This document shows, piece by piece, positions 23,432 through 30,994 of a stretch of DNA of 50,654 nucleotides (positions within the stretch are counted from its first letter, which is position 1; each line of letters opens with the position of its first letter). The notes under the pieces were generated by a model. That model searched no databases. It saw only the letters and a list, made by a program, of their open reading frames with translations, and was not told where the DNA came from. The position numbers and the translations under genes were made by a program. Origin of the DNA: Ruminococcus sp. UBA7158 (GTDB lineage Bacteria > Bacillota > Clostridia > Oscillospirales > Ruminococcaceae); NCBI GenBank assembly GCA_002491605.1, contig DKWG01000052.1:36625-87278 (forward strand), read 5' to 3'.

Positions 23432-23495
23432 TGCAAAGCACTTGACAACATCATACATGAATGACATACTATTTTTGCACCTATATAAGTGCAAA
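23432..23495 (-). promoter_or_regulatory. Promoter and palindromic operator of the XRE gene
   Basis: Minus strand -35 TTGCAC (23489-23494), 17-nt spacer, -10 TAGTAT (23466-23471). TTTGCAC and GTGCAAA (23474-23480 and 23489-23495) form a 22-nt palindrome spanning the spacer, and a further GTGCAAAGCAC palindrome lies near 23433-23443 by the start. Likely binding sites of the encoded repressor. Confidence 0.65.
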
Positions 23496-23533
23496 AGCAA
23501 AACTTTTTTGCTTCGGACTGCTGCCACACAAAA

Positions 23534-23566
23534 CCGCACGGACGTCAAGCTATGGCGTCCGTGCGG
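23534..23566. terminator. Terminator of the exported-protein gene
   Basis: Perfect 11-bp stem CCGCACGGACG/CGTCCGTGCGG with an 11-nt loop, flanked by A and T runs so that the stem can extend. On the minus strand it follows the gene ending at 23609 and is followed by TTTTG. Confidence 0.85.
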
Positions 23567-23608
23567 TTTGATATCGGTATAAAGATAGCTTTTCTGATAA
23601 ATAAAAGA

Positions 23609-24217
23609 TCACATCTCGCATTCAATGTCTGCTGATTCCATCGGATAATCAATTTCTATGCCGACAAATTCTACATCCACAATATCCTCATAGTCGGATG
23701 GCTCATTCGGAGCTTTGATGCTATACTCATCCTCTTTTGCATACTTAAAGCCGTTATTTGAAACATCAAACTCGCAGTCGATATAGCTTCCCCGTGGGCG
23801 CCTCATCGGGATAATAACCCGGTATCTTCCTTCGGCAAGCTCGCCGTATGCCGATTTTATCGGAATTCTAATTCGCTCGATGTGACCGCCGCCAAAGTAT
23901 ACAGATGACTCTCTCGGCTCATAAACAAAGAGCATTTTAATATTTTTCCACTCGCCGTTTTCCGACCTCTGAAGGTAAAAGCTGTCGCTAAGCGATATAT
24001 AATCATCTTCATCCTTAGGTATACCTGTCACATCAAGCTCGATATGGCTGATTGACGGTGAAACCGGCGACCTTGTTACAAGCTCTATTGCAGCATACTC
24101 CTTGCCGACTCTTTCAAGCCTTGTGCCTTCGTGTATAATGTCCTCGGCGCAGACTGTTACGGTGAGCAGTATTGCCGACACTGCTGTAAAAATGAGTTTT
24201 ATGAATTTTCTCTTCAT
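23609..24217 (-). CDS. Exported protein of unknown function, 202 residues
   Basis: N-terminal signal peptide (KRKFIKLIFTAVSAILLTVTVCA) without a clear lipobox, so secreted or loosely surface-bound. The mature domain looks beta-sandwich-like (IELVTRSPVSPSISHIELDV, WKNIKMLFVYEP, RIRIPIKSAYGELAEGRYRV, YIDCEFDVS) and may be immunoglobulin-like, but I cannot name a family. Start chosen at the ATG preceded by AGGTG; a GTG three codons earlier is possible. Monocistronic with its own terminator. Confidence 0.8.
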   Translation of the reverse strand: MKRKFIKLIFTAVSAILLTVTVCAEDIIHEGTRLERVGKEYAAIELVTRSPVSPSISHIELDVTGIPKDEDDYISLSDSFYLQRSENGEWKNIKMLFVYEPRESSVYFGGGHIERIRIPIKSAYGELAEGRYRVIIPMRRPRGSYIDCEFDVSNNGFKYAKEDEYSIKAPNEPSDYEDIVDVEFVGIEIDYPMESADIECEM

Positions 24218-24330
24218 GATAAGCACCTATCTTTAACAAATGTATATATTTATACAAATTATTATATAGTAGTATCAAATAGTTGTCAATACAATTTGCA
24301 AGGCTGCAAAAGGTGTAATGCAGACCGTGT

Positions 24331-24374
24331 GAAAAAAATCCCCTGCAGACATTAACCACAACATCTGCAAGGGA
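24331..24374 (-). terminator. Terminator after xylB
   Basis: On the minus strand TCCCTTGCAGA, 14-nt loop, TCTGCAGGGGA (11 bp, one G-U), then TTTTTTT. Confidence 0.92.
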
Positions 24375-24407
24375 AAAATTCAAATCATCTTTTCAATCAG
24401 GGCTTTC

Positions 24408-25931
24408 TTAGATAGTAGCCAGCTTCTTATAAGCATCCTTCAAAGCAGGATAAATCTCGGTGTAAAGCTTATAGCAGTCCTCATACTTAGGAACATTCTC
24501 TGCAATCGGCTGCTGAACCTTATCTGTCTTAACAACCGCACGGCAAGCCTCTGGAACGCTTGAATAGATTCCTGCTCCGACTGCTGCCAAAAGTGCAACG
24601 CCCAAAGCCGGTCCTTCCTTAGAAGAAGCAGTCTTAACGGGGCAGGCGTACAAATCAGCGAGCATCTGTCTCCACAGGGGGCTGGTGCCTCCGCCGCCGC
24701 AAGCCATCATGTCGGAAACGGAAATATCCATCTGCTTGAATACCTCAACGCAGTCACGAAGCGAATAGGAAACGCCCTCCATAACCGCTCTTAAAAGATC
24801 CTTCTTGGTGTGCATAGCGGAAAGACCGAAGAATACGCCTCTTGCATCCGGGTCGAGGTGAGGTGTTCTCTCGCCCATGAGATAAGGAAGATACAAAAGC
24901 CTGTTTGCGCCTATCGGAACGGTGTCTGCTTCCTTGTCCATGAGGTAATAGGTGTCAACGCCCATCATTCTTGCGGTTTCCTTTTCAGCGTCGCAGAAGT
25001 TATCTCTGAACCACTTAAGTGAAAGTCCTGCGCCCTGAGTAACGCCCATAACGTGCCAGCTGTTCGGAACTGCTGCGCAGCAGGTGTGAACTCTTCCAAG
25101 CTTGTCTATAGAAATCTTTGATGTATGCGCAAATACAACGCCCGATGTGCCGATAGTGGTAAATGCTCTTCCGTCCTCAACAACGCCTGTTCCGACAGCC
25201 GCAGCGGCATTGTCGCCTGCGCCGCCGACAACTATTGTTCCCTCACAAAGACCTGTCATTTCAGCGACTTCCTTAGTCAGTCCGCCTGTTACCTCGCAGG
25301 ATTCATAAACCTTGCCGAGCATCGACTTGTCAAGTCCCAAGGTTTCAATAACCTCGTCGGACCAGTCTCTTTCGGCAACGTTCAAAAGCTGCATACCCGA
25401 AGCGTCTGAAACCTCGGTTGCATATTCATGTGTCAAAACGAATCTTATGTAGTCCTTCGGCAAAAGGATATGACGGCATCTTGCATAGTTTTCAGGCTCA
25501 TTGTTCTTAACCCAAAGAATCTTTGCAGCTGTCCAGCCGGTAAGGGCGGGGTTTGCTGTTATTTCAATCAGCTTTTCTCTGCCGAGAACACGGTTCATCT
25601 CGTCGACCTCATTTGCGGTTCTCTGGTCGCACCAGATGATTGAGCGGCGGATGACCTCGTTGTCCTTATCGAGCATAACAAGTCCGTGCATCTGTCCCGA
25701 AAGACCTATGCCCTTGACGTCGTGCTTGTCAACTCCGCTCTGAACCATAACAGCCTTAATTGTGTTGATAGCGGCGTTTGCCCAGTCAGCAGGGTCCTGC
25801 TCCGCATATCCGTTTTGAGGCTGATACATTGGGTATTCGATAGTTTTTGAGGCAACAACAGAACCTGCCTCGTCAAACAAAACTGTTTTTGTACCGCTTG
25901 TGCCGATGTCTACGCCTATAATATAAGCCAT
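24408..25931 (-). CDS. xylB: Xylulokinase
   Basis: FGGY-family kinase phosphorylating D-xylulose, feeding xylose into the pentose phosphate pathway. 507 residues. Seen: N-terminal phosphate loop GVDIGTSGTKTVLFD, GLSGQMHGLVMLD (a xylulokinase-like substrate segment), SIIWCDQRT, GGAGDNAAAAVGTGVV with the catalytic Asp, and GGGGTSPLWRQMLADL near the C-terminus. No xylA is nearby; the preceding gene (50 nt upstream) is of unknown function and may share its transcript. Ends in a strong terminator. Confidence 0.95.
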   Translation of the reverse strand: MAYIIGVDIGTSGTKTVLFDEAGSVVASKTIEYPMYQPQNGYAEQDPADWANAAINTIKAVMVQSGVDKHDVKGIGLSGQMHGLVMLDKDNEVIRRSIIWCDQRTANEVDEMNRVLGREKLIEITANPALTGWTAAKILWVKNNEPENYARCRHILLPKDYIRFVLTHEYATEVSDASGMQLLNVAERDWSDEVIETLGLDKSMLGKVYESCEVTGGLTKEVAEMTGLCEGTIVVGGAGDNAAAAVGTGVVEDGRAFTTIGTSGVVFAHTSKISIDKLGRVHTCCAAVPNSWHVMGVTQGAGLSLKWFRDNFCDAEKETARMMGVDTYYLMDKEADTVPIGANRLLYLPYLMGERTPHLDPDARGVFFGLSAMHTKKDLLRAVMEGVSYSLRDCVEVFKQMDISVSDMMACGGGGTSPLWRQMLADLYACPVKTASSKEGPALGVALLAAVGAGIYSSVPEACRAVVKTDKVQQPIAENVPKYEDCYKLYTEIYPALKDAYKKLATI

Positions 25932-25981
25932 GATAATAATTCCTCCTGATTTTTTATATCTTAACCGGTAATTCCGGCTGA

Positions 25982-26542
25982 TTACTCCTGCTTGTATAAG
26001 CCAAGCTCCGAAAGGTTTGCAATGATGTCTTCAAAGCACTCGTCGTCGCACTCGACGGACTCTCTTGCGCCCACATTTTCATCGCTTAAAATATCCCAAA
26101 TGCTTTTGGCTCTACTGTTTTCTTTGTAGTTAAGCTCTTTTAGTATCTGCTCATATTTGCCTATTTGTTTTGAGTATATGCTCAAAAGCTGAAATTCCTG
26201 CATAAAAATTTCATCGTCATCAGTATGAGAGCCGAAGCCAAATCGGATTATTCCGTCCGAATATAAAATTCCGGAATACCTCTTTAAAATCGCCTGTGCA
26301 ACCGGAACGGTGCAATTGTCGAGATAATATGTGTTCATCTCGTCGTTGTCGCCCTCCGGGGTCTCAATAAAGAAAAATACCGGCTCTTTCAGACTTGCCA
26401 CCGCTTTTTTAAAGAACGGCTTGTAGTCCTCCTGAGAAAGGGTCAGCTCAAGGCTGTCATCCTGCTTTTTATATTCACGCCCGACGCCGCTTGTATCAAG
26501 AACGGACACTCCCGGGATAAGCTTTATCGATTTTTCTGACAT
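25982..26542 (-). CDS. Hypothetical acidic protein upstream of xylB
   Basis: 186 residues, no signal peptide or membrane span, acidic (C-terminus VECDDECFEDIIANLSELGLYKQE). It contains FFFIETPEGDNDEMNTYYLDNCTV and a predicted alpha/beta N-terminal domain of about 110 residues followed by helices (EFQLLSIYSKQIGKYEQILKEL). No family recognised. GGGAGG lies about 12 nt before the ATG. It is 50 nt upstream of xylB on the same strand, so cotranscription is likely, but a sugar-related role is not shown. Confidence 0.75.
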   Translation of the reverse strand: MSEKSIKLIPGVSVLDTSGVGREYKKQDDSLELTLSQEDYKPFFKKAVASLKEPVFFFIETPEGDNDEMNTYYLDNCTVPVAQAILKRYSGILYSDGIIRFGFGSHTDDDEIFMQEFQLLSIYSKQIGKYEQILKELNYKENSRAKSIWDILSDENVGARESVECDDECFEDIIANLSELGLYKQE

Positions 26543-26584
26543 TGACTGTAATTACCTCCCGAAGAATTCTTTTGTCGGCTTGAA

Positions 26585-26640
26585 GTCCGATTTTTTGGAC
26601 TGAAAATTCACTATTCAGACACATTAGTCCGAATATTTGT
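26585..26640. repeat. AGTCC/GGACT repeats in the divergent intergenic region
   Basis: AGTCC-N8-GGACT (near 26585-26602) forms an inverted repeat, and a third AGTCC copy lies near 26627, between the unknown gene at 26542 and the membrane peptide at 26708. A -10 box TATAAT for the peptide follows near 26654. Possible shared operator. Confidence 0.4.
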
Positions 26641-26707
26641 ACATATCATGCCATATAATTAAGTCAGAACAACAAAAGAAAATTAAAAAGAGAAAGGAAC
26701 TTAAAAA

Positions 26708-26869
26708 ATGACTTACATATTAATTTTAATACTCGGACTCATAGGAATTTACAAGCTCAGAGACGGTCTTTTGATTATTCAAAACAGACGTGACGCCATG
26801 GAAAATATCTCAGTTAACATTATATCAAATAATTCACCGCAATGCAAGCCATTTAAGCAAGCCGGATAA
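26708..26869 (+). CDS. 53-residue single-span membrane peptide
   Basis: Short ORF with AGAAAGGAA about 8 nt before the ATG. N-terminal hydrophobic segment MTYILILILGLIGIY, then KLRDGLLIIQNRRDAM, a positively charged stretch, and a polar tail ending KPFKQAG. TATAAT lies about 45 nt upstream, though no clear -35 hexamer. It could be a small regulatory membrane protein or a toxin-like peptide; no family recognised. Confidence 0.6.
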   Translation: MTYILILILGLIGIYKLRDGLLIIQNRRDAMENISVNIISNNSPQCKPFKQAG

Positions 26870-26958
26870 TTTATTTGTCAAATGCCTTACGGCGGCGTTT
26901 TCTTGAATACCGGACGCCTTTTGCAGAGCAAGGGCTTACGTTGACGTAGACGTTTTTT

Positions 26959-26979
26959 AAAAAGTATGATATACTTTTT
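26959..26979 (+). promoter_or_regulatory. Perfect palindrome in the rmuC promoter region
   Basis: AAAAAGTAT, GAT, ATACTTTTT: 9-bp arms. The second arm includes a possible -10 (TATACT) with TAGACG 17 nt upstream, so it may be an operator over the promoter. Confidence 0.45.
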
Positions 26980-27032
26980 AAGTGTACAAAAAGCCCCACC
27001 GCTTTTGTCCCGTGACATTTGCATGAAAGGAT

Positions 27033-28208
27033 GTGTTAAAAATATTAGAATACATAATTGCGGCACTGCTTATTCTTTTGATAATTCTTGTGGCGGCAGT
27101 GCTTATATCAATAAAAAAAGAGCCTAACACTCGCAAATTGCTGTCTATCGAAGCTCAGCTTGACGGCATTGAGCGTTCTATGGCTGTTTCGGACAAGCTT
27201 TTGCGTGAAGAGCTTTCAAACGCCTTAGATGCAAGCAGGCGCTCGTCGGCTCAATCTATGGAATCAGGATTTTACGGAATACAAAGCACCCTAAATGACA
27301 AGCTCGACACTATTCGCAGCACCGTTGATGAAAAAATGACAAAAACGCTCAACGAGCGATTGGATTCAAACTTCAAGCAGATAGGAGAACAGCTTGCAGA
27401 GCTTTATAAGTCCCTCGGCGAGCTGAACAGCCTTTCCGGCGGCGTTATGGACTTAAACAGAACCTTGTCAAACGTCAAAGCAAGGGGCATATGGGGAGAA
27501 CAGCAGCTTGCAGCCATTTTAGAGGACACCATGACTCACTCGCAGTACGACCGAAACGTTATAACCAAGCGAGGCTCGCAGGATAGGGTTGAGTTTGCCG
27601 TAAAGCTGCCGTCAGGGACAAGCTCTGATAAATTCACCTATCTTCCCATAGATTCAAAAATGCCTTCGGACATTTACAAAAGAATCTACGACGCTTCCCG
27701 TACCTGCGACCCGGAAGCCGTTGCGGCGGCATCAAAGGAATTAGAGCTTAGAATTAAATCAGAAGCTAAAACCATAAGCGCAAAATACATAGACCCTCCC
27801 AACACAACCGATTTTGCAATAATGTTTTTGCCCACAGAGGGACTATACGCCGAGGTTTTAAGAATAGACGGCTTAAGCGAGTGGTGTCAGACAAACGAAA
27901 AAATCATGATAGCAGGTCCTACAACCGTAACCGCTCTTTTGAACAGCTTAAGAGTCGGCTTCAGAAACGTTGCACTCAATGAAAAGAGCCTTGAAGTGAT
28001 GAGGCTTCTCATGGCAGTTAAGACTCAGTATTTAAAATTCGGCGAACAGATTGAAAACGTCCGCACAAGGCTTAATTCTGCGCTTAAGAGTGCGGACGAG
28101 CTTAAGCACCGCTCGGACATAATCCAAAGAAAGATGAGCACAATAGACGAGCTTGATAATTCAGATTCTGCCAAGCTTTTGGGTCTGGAGGACTTTTTAG
28201 ATGAGTGA
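27033..28208 (+). CDS. rmuC: DNA recombination protein RmuC
   Basis: 391 residues. N-terminal membrane span (YIIAALLILLIILVAAVLISI), a coiled-coil region to about residue 145, then the RmuC nuclease-like domain: KARGIWGEQQLAAILED, LPIDSKMPSDIYKRIYDA, FLPTEGLYAEVLR and IMIAGPTTVTALLNSLR. RmuC limits recombination between inverted DNA repeats. The first codon is taken as GTG (27033), but AAAGGA lies too close to it (2-3 nt), so the start is uncertain. It overlaps the next gene by 8 nt. Confidence 0.92.
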   Translation: MLKILEYIIAALLILLIILVAAVLISIKKEPNTRKLLSIEAQLDGIERSMAVSDKLLREELSNALDASRRSSAQSMESGFYGIQSTLNDKLDTIRSTVDEKMTKTLNERLDSNFKQIGEQLAELYKSLGELNSLSGGVMDLNRTLSNVKARGIWGEQQLAAILEDTMTHSQYDRNVITKRGSQDRVEFAVKLPSGTSSDKFTYLPIDSKMPSDIYKRIYDASRTCDPEAVAAASKELELRIKSEAKTISAKYIDPPNTTDFAIMFLPTEGLYAEVLRIDGLSEWCQTNEKIMIAGPTTVTALLNSLRVGFRNVALNEKSLEVMRLLMAVKTQYLKFGEQIENVRTRLNSALKSADELKHRSDIIQRKMSTIDELDNSDSAKLLGLEDFLDE

Positions 28209-28956
28209 GCCTTATTTTATCGACAGAATCAAGCTTAAAAGCTCAGTTCCCGATGATTCGTATTTAAAGAGCATCCCTGCTGTTAAATATCTTGAGAAAG
28301 CTAAAGAGCTTGTTTTTAACTCAAACGTCACCATTTTTACAGGTGAAAACGGCTCGGGAAAGTCGACGCTTATAGAAGCTATTGCAGTAGCCTGCGGCTT
28401 CAATCCCGAGGGCGGCACAAAAAACTACAGCTTTTCAACCAATTCAACGCATTCGGGACTGTGGGAGCGTATCACCGTTTCCAGAAAAAAGCGTGAGCGT
28501 GACGGATATTTTCTGAGAGCCGAAAGCTTTTACAACGCCGCAACCTACTTAGAGGATCTGGATAAAATAGAGTGCGCCGCACCGCCTGTTTTGAACTCAT
28601 ACGGCGGCAAGTCGCTTCACTGCCGTTCGCACGGCGAAAGCTTCATGACCCTGACGGAAACACGCTTCGGCTCGGACGGGTTATATATTTTAGACGAGCC
28701 GGAGGCGGCACTTTCGCCGATGAAGCTCATGCGGCTTTTGGTCAGGATTCATGAGCTTGAACAAAAAGGCTCGCAGTTTATAATAGCAACTCACTCCCCG
28801 ATACTCATGACCTATCCGAGTGCTGAGATCTTAGAGCTTTCGCAAAGCGGAATTAAAAGCGTTGACTACAGCGAAACTGAGCATTATGTTCTTACAAAGC
28901 GGTTTTTAGAAGCACCGGAGAGGATGTATAGGTATTTGTTTGAGGAGGACGGATGA
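28201..28956 (+). CDS. AAA/ABC-type ATPase (COG3910-like)
   Basis: 251 residues. Walker A GENGSGKST at 48-56, signature-like SHGES at 143-147, Walker B LYILDEPEAALSP at 161-173 and switch His198 in ATHSP. This matches the small predicted ATPases related to the OLD/RecF/SMC heads; there is no coiled coil or nuclease domain. The 8-nt overlap with rmuC implies coupled translation, so a joint role in handling DNA structures is plausible but unproven. Ends before a bidirectional terminator. Confidence 0.9.
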   Translation: MSEPYFIDRIKLKSSVPDDSYLKSIPAVKYLEKAKELVFNSNVTIFTGENGSGKSTLIEAIAVACGFNPEGGTKNYSFSTNSTHSGLWERITVSRKKRERDGYFLRAESFYNAATYLEDLDKIECAAPPVLNSYGGKSLHCRSHGESFMTLTETRFGSDGLYILDEPEAALSPMKLMRLLVRIHELEQKGSQFIIATHSPILMTYPSAEILELSQSGIKSVDYSETEHYVLTKRFLEAPERMYRYLFEEDG

Positions 28957-29005
28957 TTTTTCAGTGTACTGTATATTACTCTGACATACCAATCATTTTC
29001 CATAC

Positions 29006-29048
29006 AAAAGAGCGGATTTTCCCTGATTGTGGGAAAATCCGCTCTTTT
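29006..29048. terminator. Bidirectional terminator between the ATPase gene and dpaB
   Basis: Perfect 18-bp stem (AAAAGAGCGGATTTTCCC, 7-nt loop, reverse complement), with T runs on both strands; it separates convergent transcription units. Confidence 0.93.
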
Positions 29049-29153
29049 TGCGTGGCAGCAACGAGCCGATTATCGGTTTACCGTCTAAGGCGGCAAACTT
29101 AAAGCACTATAACAGTCCTTTACTGCTATTATAACATAGCTTCATTCTAACGG

Positions 29154-29172
29154 ATGTTTCAATTTGAAACAT
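29154..29172. repeat. Perfect 19-bp palindrome downstream of dpaB
   Basis: ATGTTTCAA-T-TTGAAACAT, 9-bp arms around one base, about 30 nt past the dpaB stop. It is not followed by a T run. Operator-like, with no gene start beside it. Confidence 0.5.
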
Positions 29173-29202
29173 TTATCAAAATGTATCTGACCTGCTCCGT
29201 CC

Positions 29203-29790
29203 TCATACATCCTTTGCCCCAAGCACCATCGGCTGGAGCTGGATGTCAGAAAGCGCAAGCTCAATGGTCCTCTCTATAAGCTTAAACTCAGCCACCATTG
29301 AAAACGGCTTTAAAATGTAGTCATCCTGTAAATACGGAACAAAGTAATAGTTCTTTGCCGATTCAAGCGCGCCTATATTTTTAGCTGCCGCAGCCAAAGC
29401 GTCGTTGGTTGAAACTGCTATTACAACAGGGCGCTGATTTCTGATATGGCTTTTTACCGCCATCGTCACCGGTGTGTCGTTGACGCCTGTTGCAAGCTTG
29501 GCAAGGGTGTTTGATGTGCACGGAGCAACCAGCATCAGATCAAACATCCTCTTCGGACCGATAGGCTCTGCTTCTTCGATTGTGTGTATGATTTTGTTTC
29601 CGGTGATATCCTCAAGCCTTTTTCGGTTTTCCTCGGCACTGCCGAACCTTGTCGAGATATTATAAGCGTTAAAGGACATCACAGGCGTAACCTTATACCC
29701 TGCTTCAACAAGCCTTGCAGCTGCTTCAAAGGCTGATTTAAACGTGCAGAATGACCCGGTCAGCGCCATTCCTATTCTCGGTTTATCCAT
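29203..29790 (-). CDS. dpaB: Dipicolinate synthase subunit B
   Basis: Flavoprotein-family partner of DpaA in making dipicolinic acid, the spore-core chelator, in the mother cell. 195 residues, normal length. N-terminus GMALTGSFCTFKSA and APCTSNTLAKLATGVNDTPVTMA are typical of DpaB/SpoVFB and the flavin-decarboxylase fold. Overlaps the dpaA stop by 8 nt. Expected to be controlled by a late mother-cell sigma factor; no clear site was assigned. Confidence 0.96.
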   Translation of the reverse strand: MDKPRIGMALTGSFCTFKSAFEAAARLVEAGYKVTPVMSFNAYNISTRFGSAEENRKRLEDITGNKIIHTIEEAEPIGPKRMFDLMLVAPCTSNTLAKLATGVNDTPVTMAVKSHIRNQRPVVIAVSTNDALAAAAKNIGALESAKNYYFVPYLQDDYILKPFSMVAEFKLIERTIELALSDIQLQPMVLGAKDV

Positions 29791-30616
29791 AGGCTTCGCC
29801 GTCTCCCTTCAATCTTCTTATAACCGACTGCGCCATCTGTCTGCCTGCTGATTCCGGTGTATACCTTCCGGGGATTCCCGAGGCTATGTTCACCTTAACT
29901 CCTAAGCGTGAAGCGGCGTTCATATCCACCCCGTATGGCTTCGAGGCAAGCTCCAATATCCATCCGCCTTTCTTAACGCATCTAAGCGTATCCTCAAACA
30001 GGACGTTTTGCGGCACTGTGTTCACAATGATATCAGCGGCGGCAACAGATGATTTATCGATAAACTCAGCCGTTTTAAAGCCACGGTCTGCGGCGTCGTC
30101 CAAGGCCTGACTTTTCCTTGCGCTCACTGTAACGTCAGCACCCATTGCTCCGAACAGCTTTGCACATTCACGAGCCACTCTTCCCCATCCCAAAATCAAA
30201 ATCCTCGATCCGCCCAAGCCGTATTCAGAGCTTTTGACGATTATCTGCGCTGCGCCCTCGGCGGTAAGACCGGCGTTTGCGAGCGTCAGCTCCTCATCGG
30301 AAAACCAATCGTATACCTTGACGTTTTTATCTTCAAATCTTTTAACCTGTTCCTTGTCAAGCATTCCCAAAAACACCGTTCCGCCCACTTTAACCGATTC
30401 AACCGCTTCATCAACAGTGATAATTCTTTGACTCAGCGGAGCGTTTATCAAGCCGCCGCTTCCGGTTACATATGGCAGCACTAAAACATCAGCCGAACAA
30501 TGCGGTGCCTCGTCACATCCGAGTCCGCAGGAATGAACAATCATATTCGGCTCCAATGAAAGCCTTCCTGCACAGTATATCTGGCGGGTATCCCCGCCCA
30601 AAACAAGTACTTTCAT
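29783..30616 (-). CDS. dpaA: Dipicolinate synthase subunit A
   Basis: NAD(P)-binding subunit of dipicolinate synthase. 277 residues, slightly shorter than many DpaA proteins. The N-terminus MKVLVLGGDTRQIYCAGRL and the Rossmann segment ILILGWGRVARECAKLFGAMG followed by VTVSARKS are characteristic. Together with dpaB it supports a capacity to form heat-resistant spores. Some Clostridia lack dpaAB and use EtfA instead, so its presence is informative. Confidence 0.95.
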   Translation of the reverse strand: MKVLVLGGDTRQIYCAGRLSLEPNMIVHSCGLGCDEAPHCSADVLVLPYVTGSGGLINAPLSQRIITVDEAVESVKVGGTVFLGMLDKEQVKRFEDKNVKVYDWFSDEELTLANAGLTAEGAAQIIVKSSEYGLGGSRILILGWGRVARECAKLFGAMGADVTVSARKSQALDDAADRGFKTAEFIDKSSVAAADIIVNTVPQNVLFEDTLRCVKKGGWILELASKPYGVDMNAASRLGVKVNIASGIPGRYTPESAGRQMAQSVIRRLKGDGEAYG

Positions 30617-30994
30617 AAATAATAACCATGCCTTCTTCTGATTTTATACTGTTTTTCCGTCTGCTAATAGATTTGAAAACAGTATTATTGCGATTTGGCG
30701 GCGTCGTAAAAAACTAAGACAAGCCGTCCTTCGGCGCCTGTATACCAAAATATGTTTTCTTTGCTTCAACAGCCTGTCACGTCCTAAAGACTTAACCTCA
30801 TACAGCATAATATGCACACCGCCGCCGCAAGGTGATGTTTAGTACAAAACAACTAAAACGCAAAGCAAATTTTAGTGATAGTTTTTAACCGCTTATGTCT
30901 TGAAACAAGCCGTTAAAAATGCTATACTTTATTAAGTTTTATTTGTTGTTTGTGCGGCAATGCCGCTTTATTTTTTGTTCTGGAGGAATTGACT
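30617..30994. other. Divergent intergenic region dpaA / DUF1846
   Basis: No gene seen. It holds the DUF1846 promoter (30900-30928) and, on the RNA just after its start, a 5-bp GC hairpin GCGGC-AAT-GCCGC (30953-30965) followed by TTTATTTTTTG, a possible weak terminator or attenuator ahead of the ribosome binding site. A dpaA promoter must lie here but was not assigned. Confidence 0.5.
30900..30928 (+). promoter_or_regulatory. Promoter of the DUF1846 gene
   Basis: -35 TTGAAA (30900-30905), 17-nt spacer, -10 TATACT (30923-30928). Confidence 0.82.
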
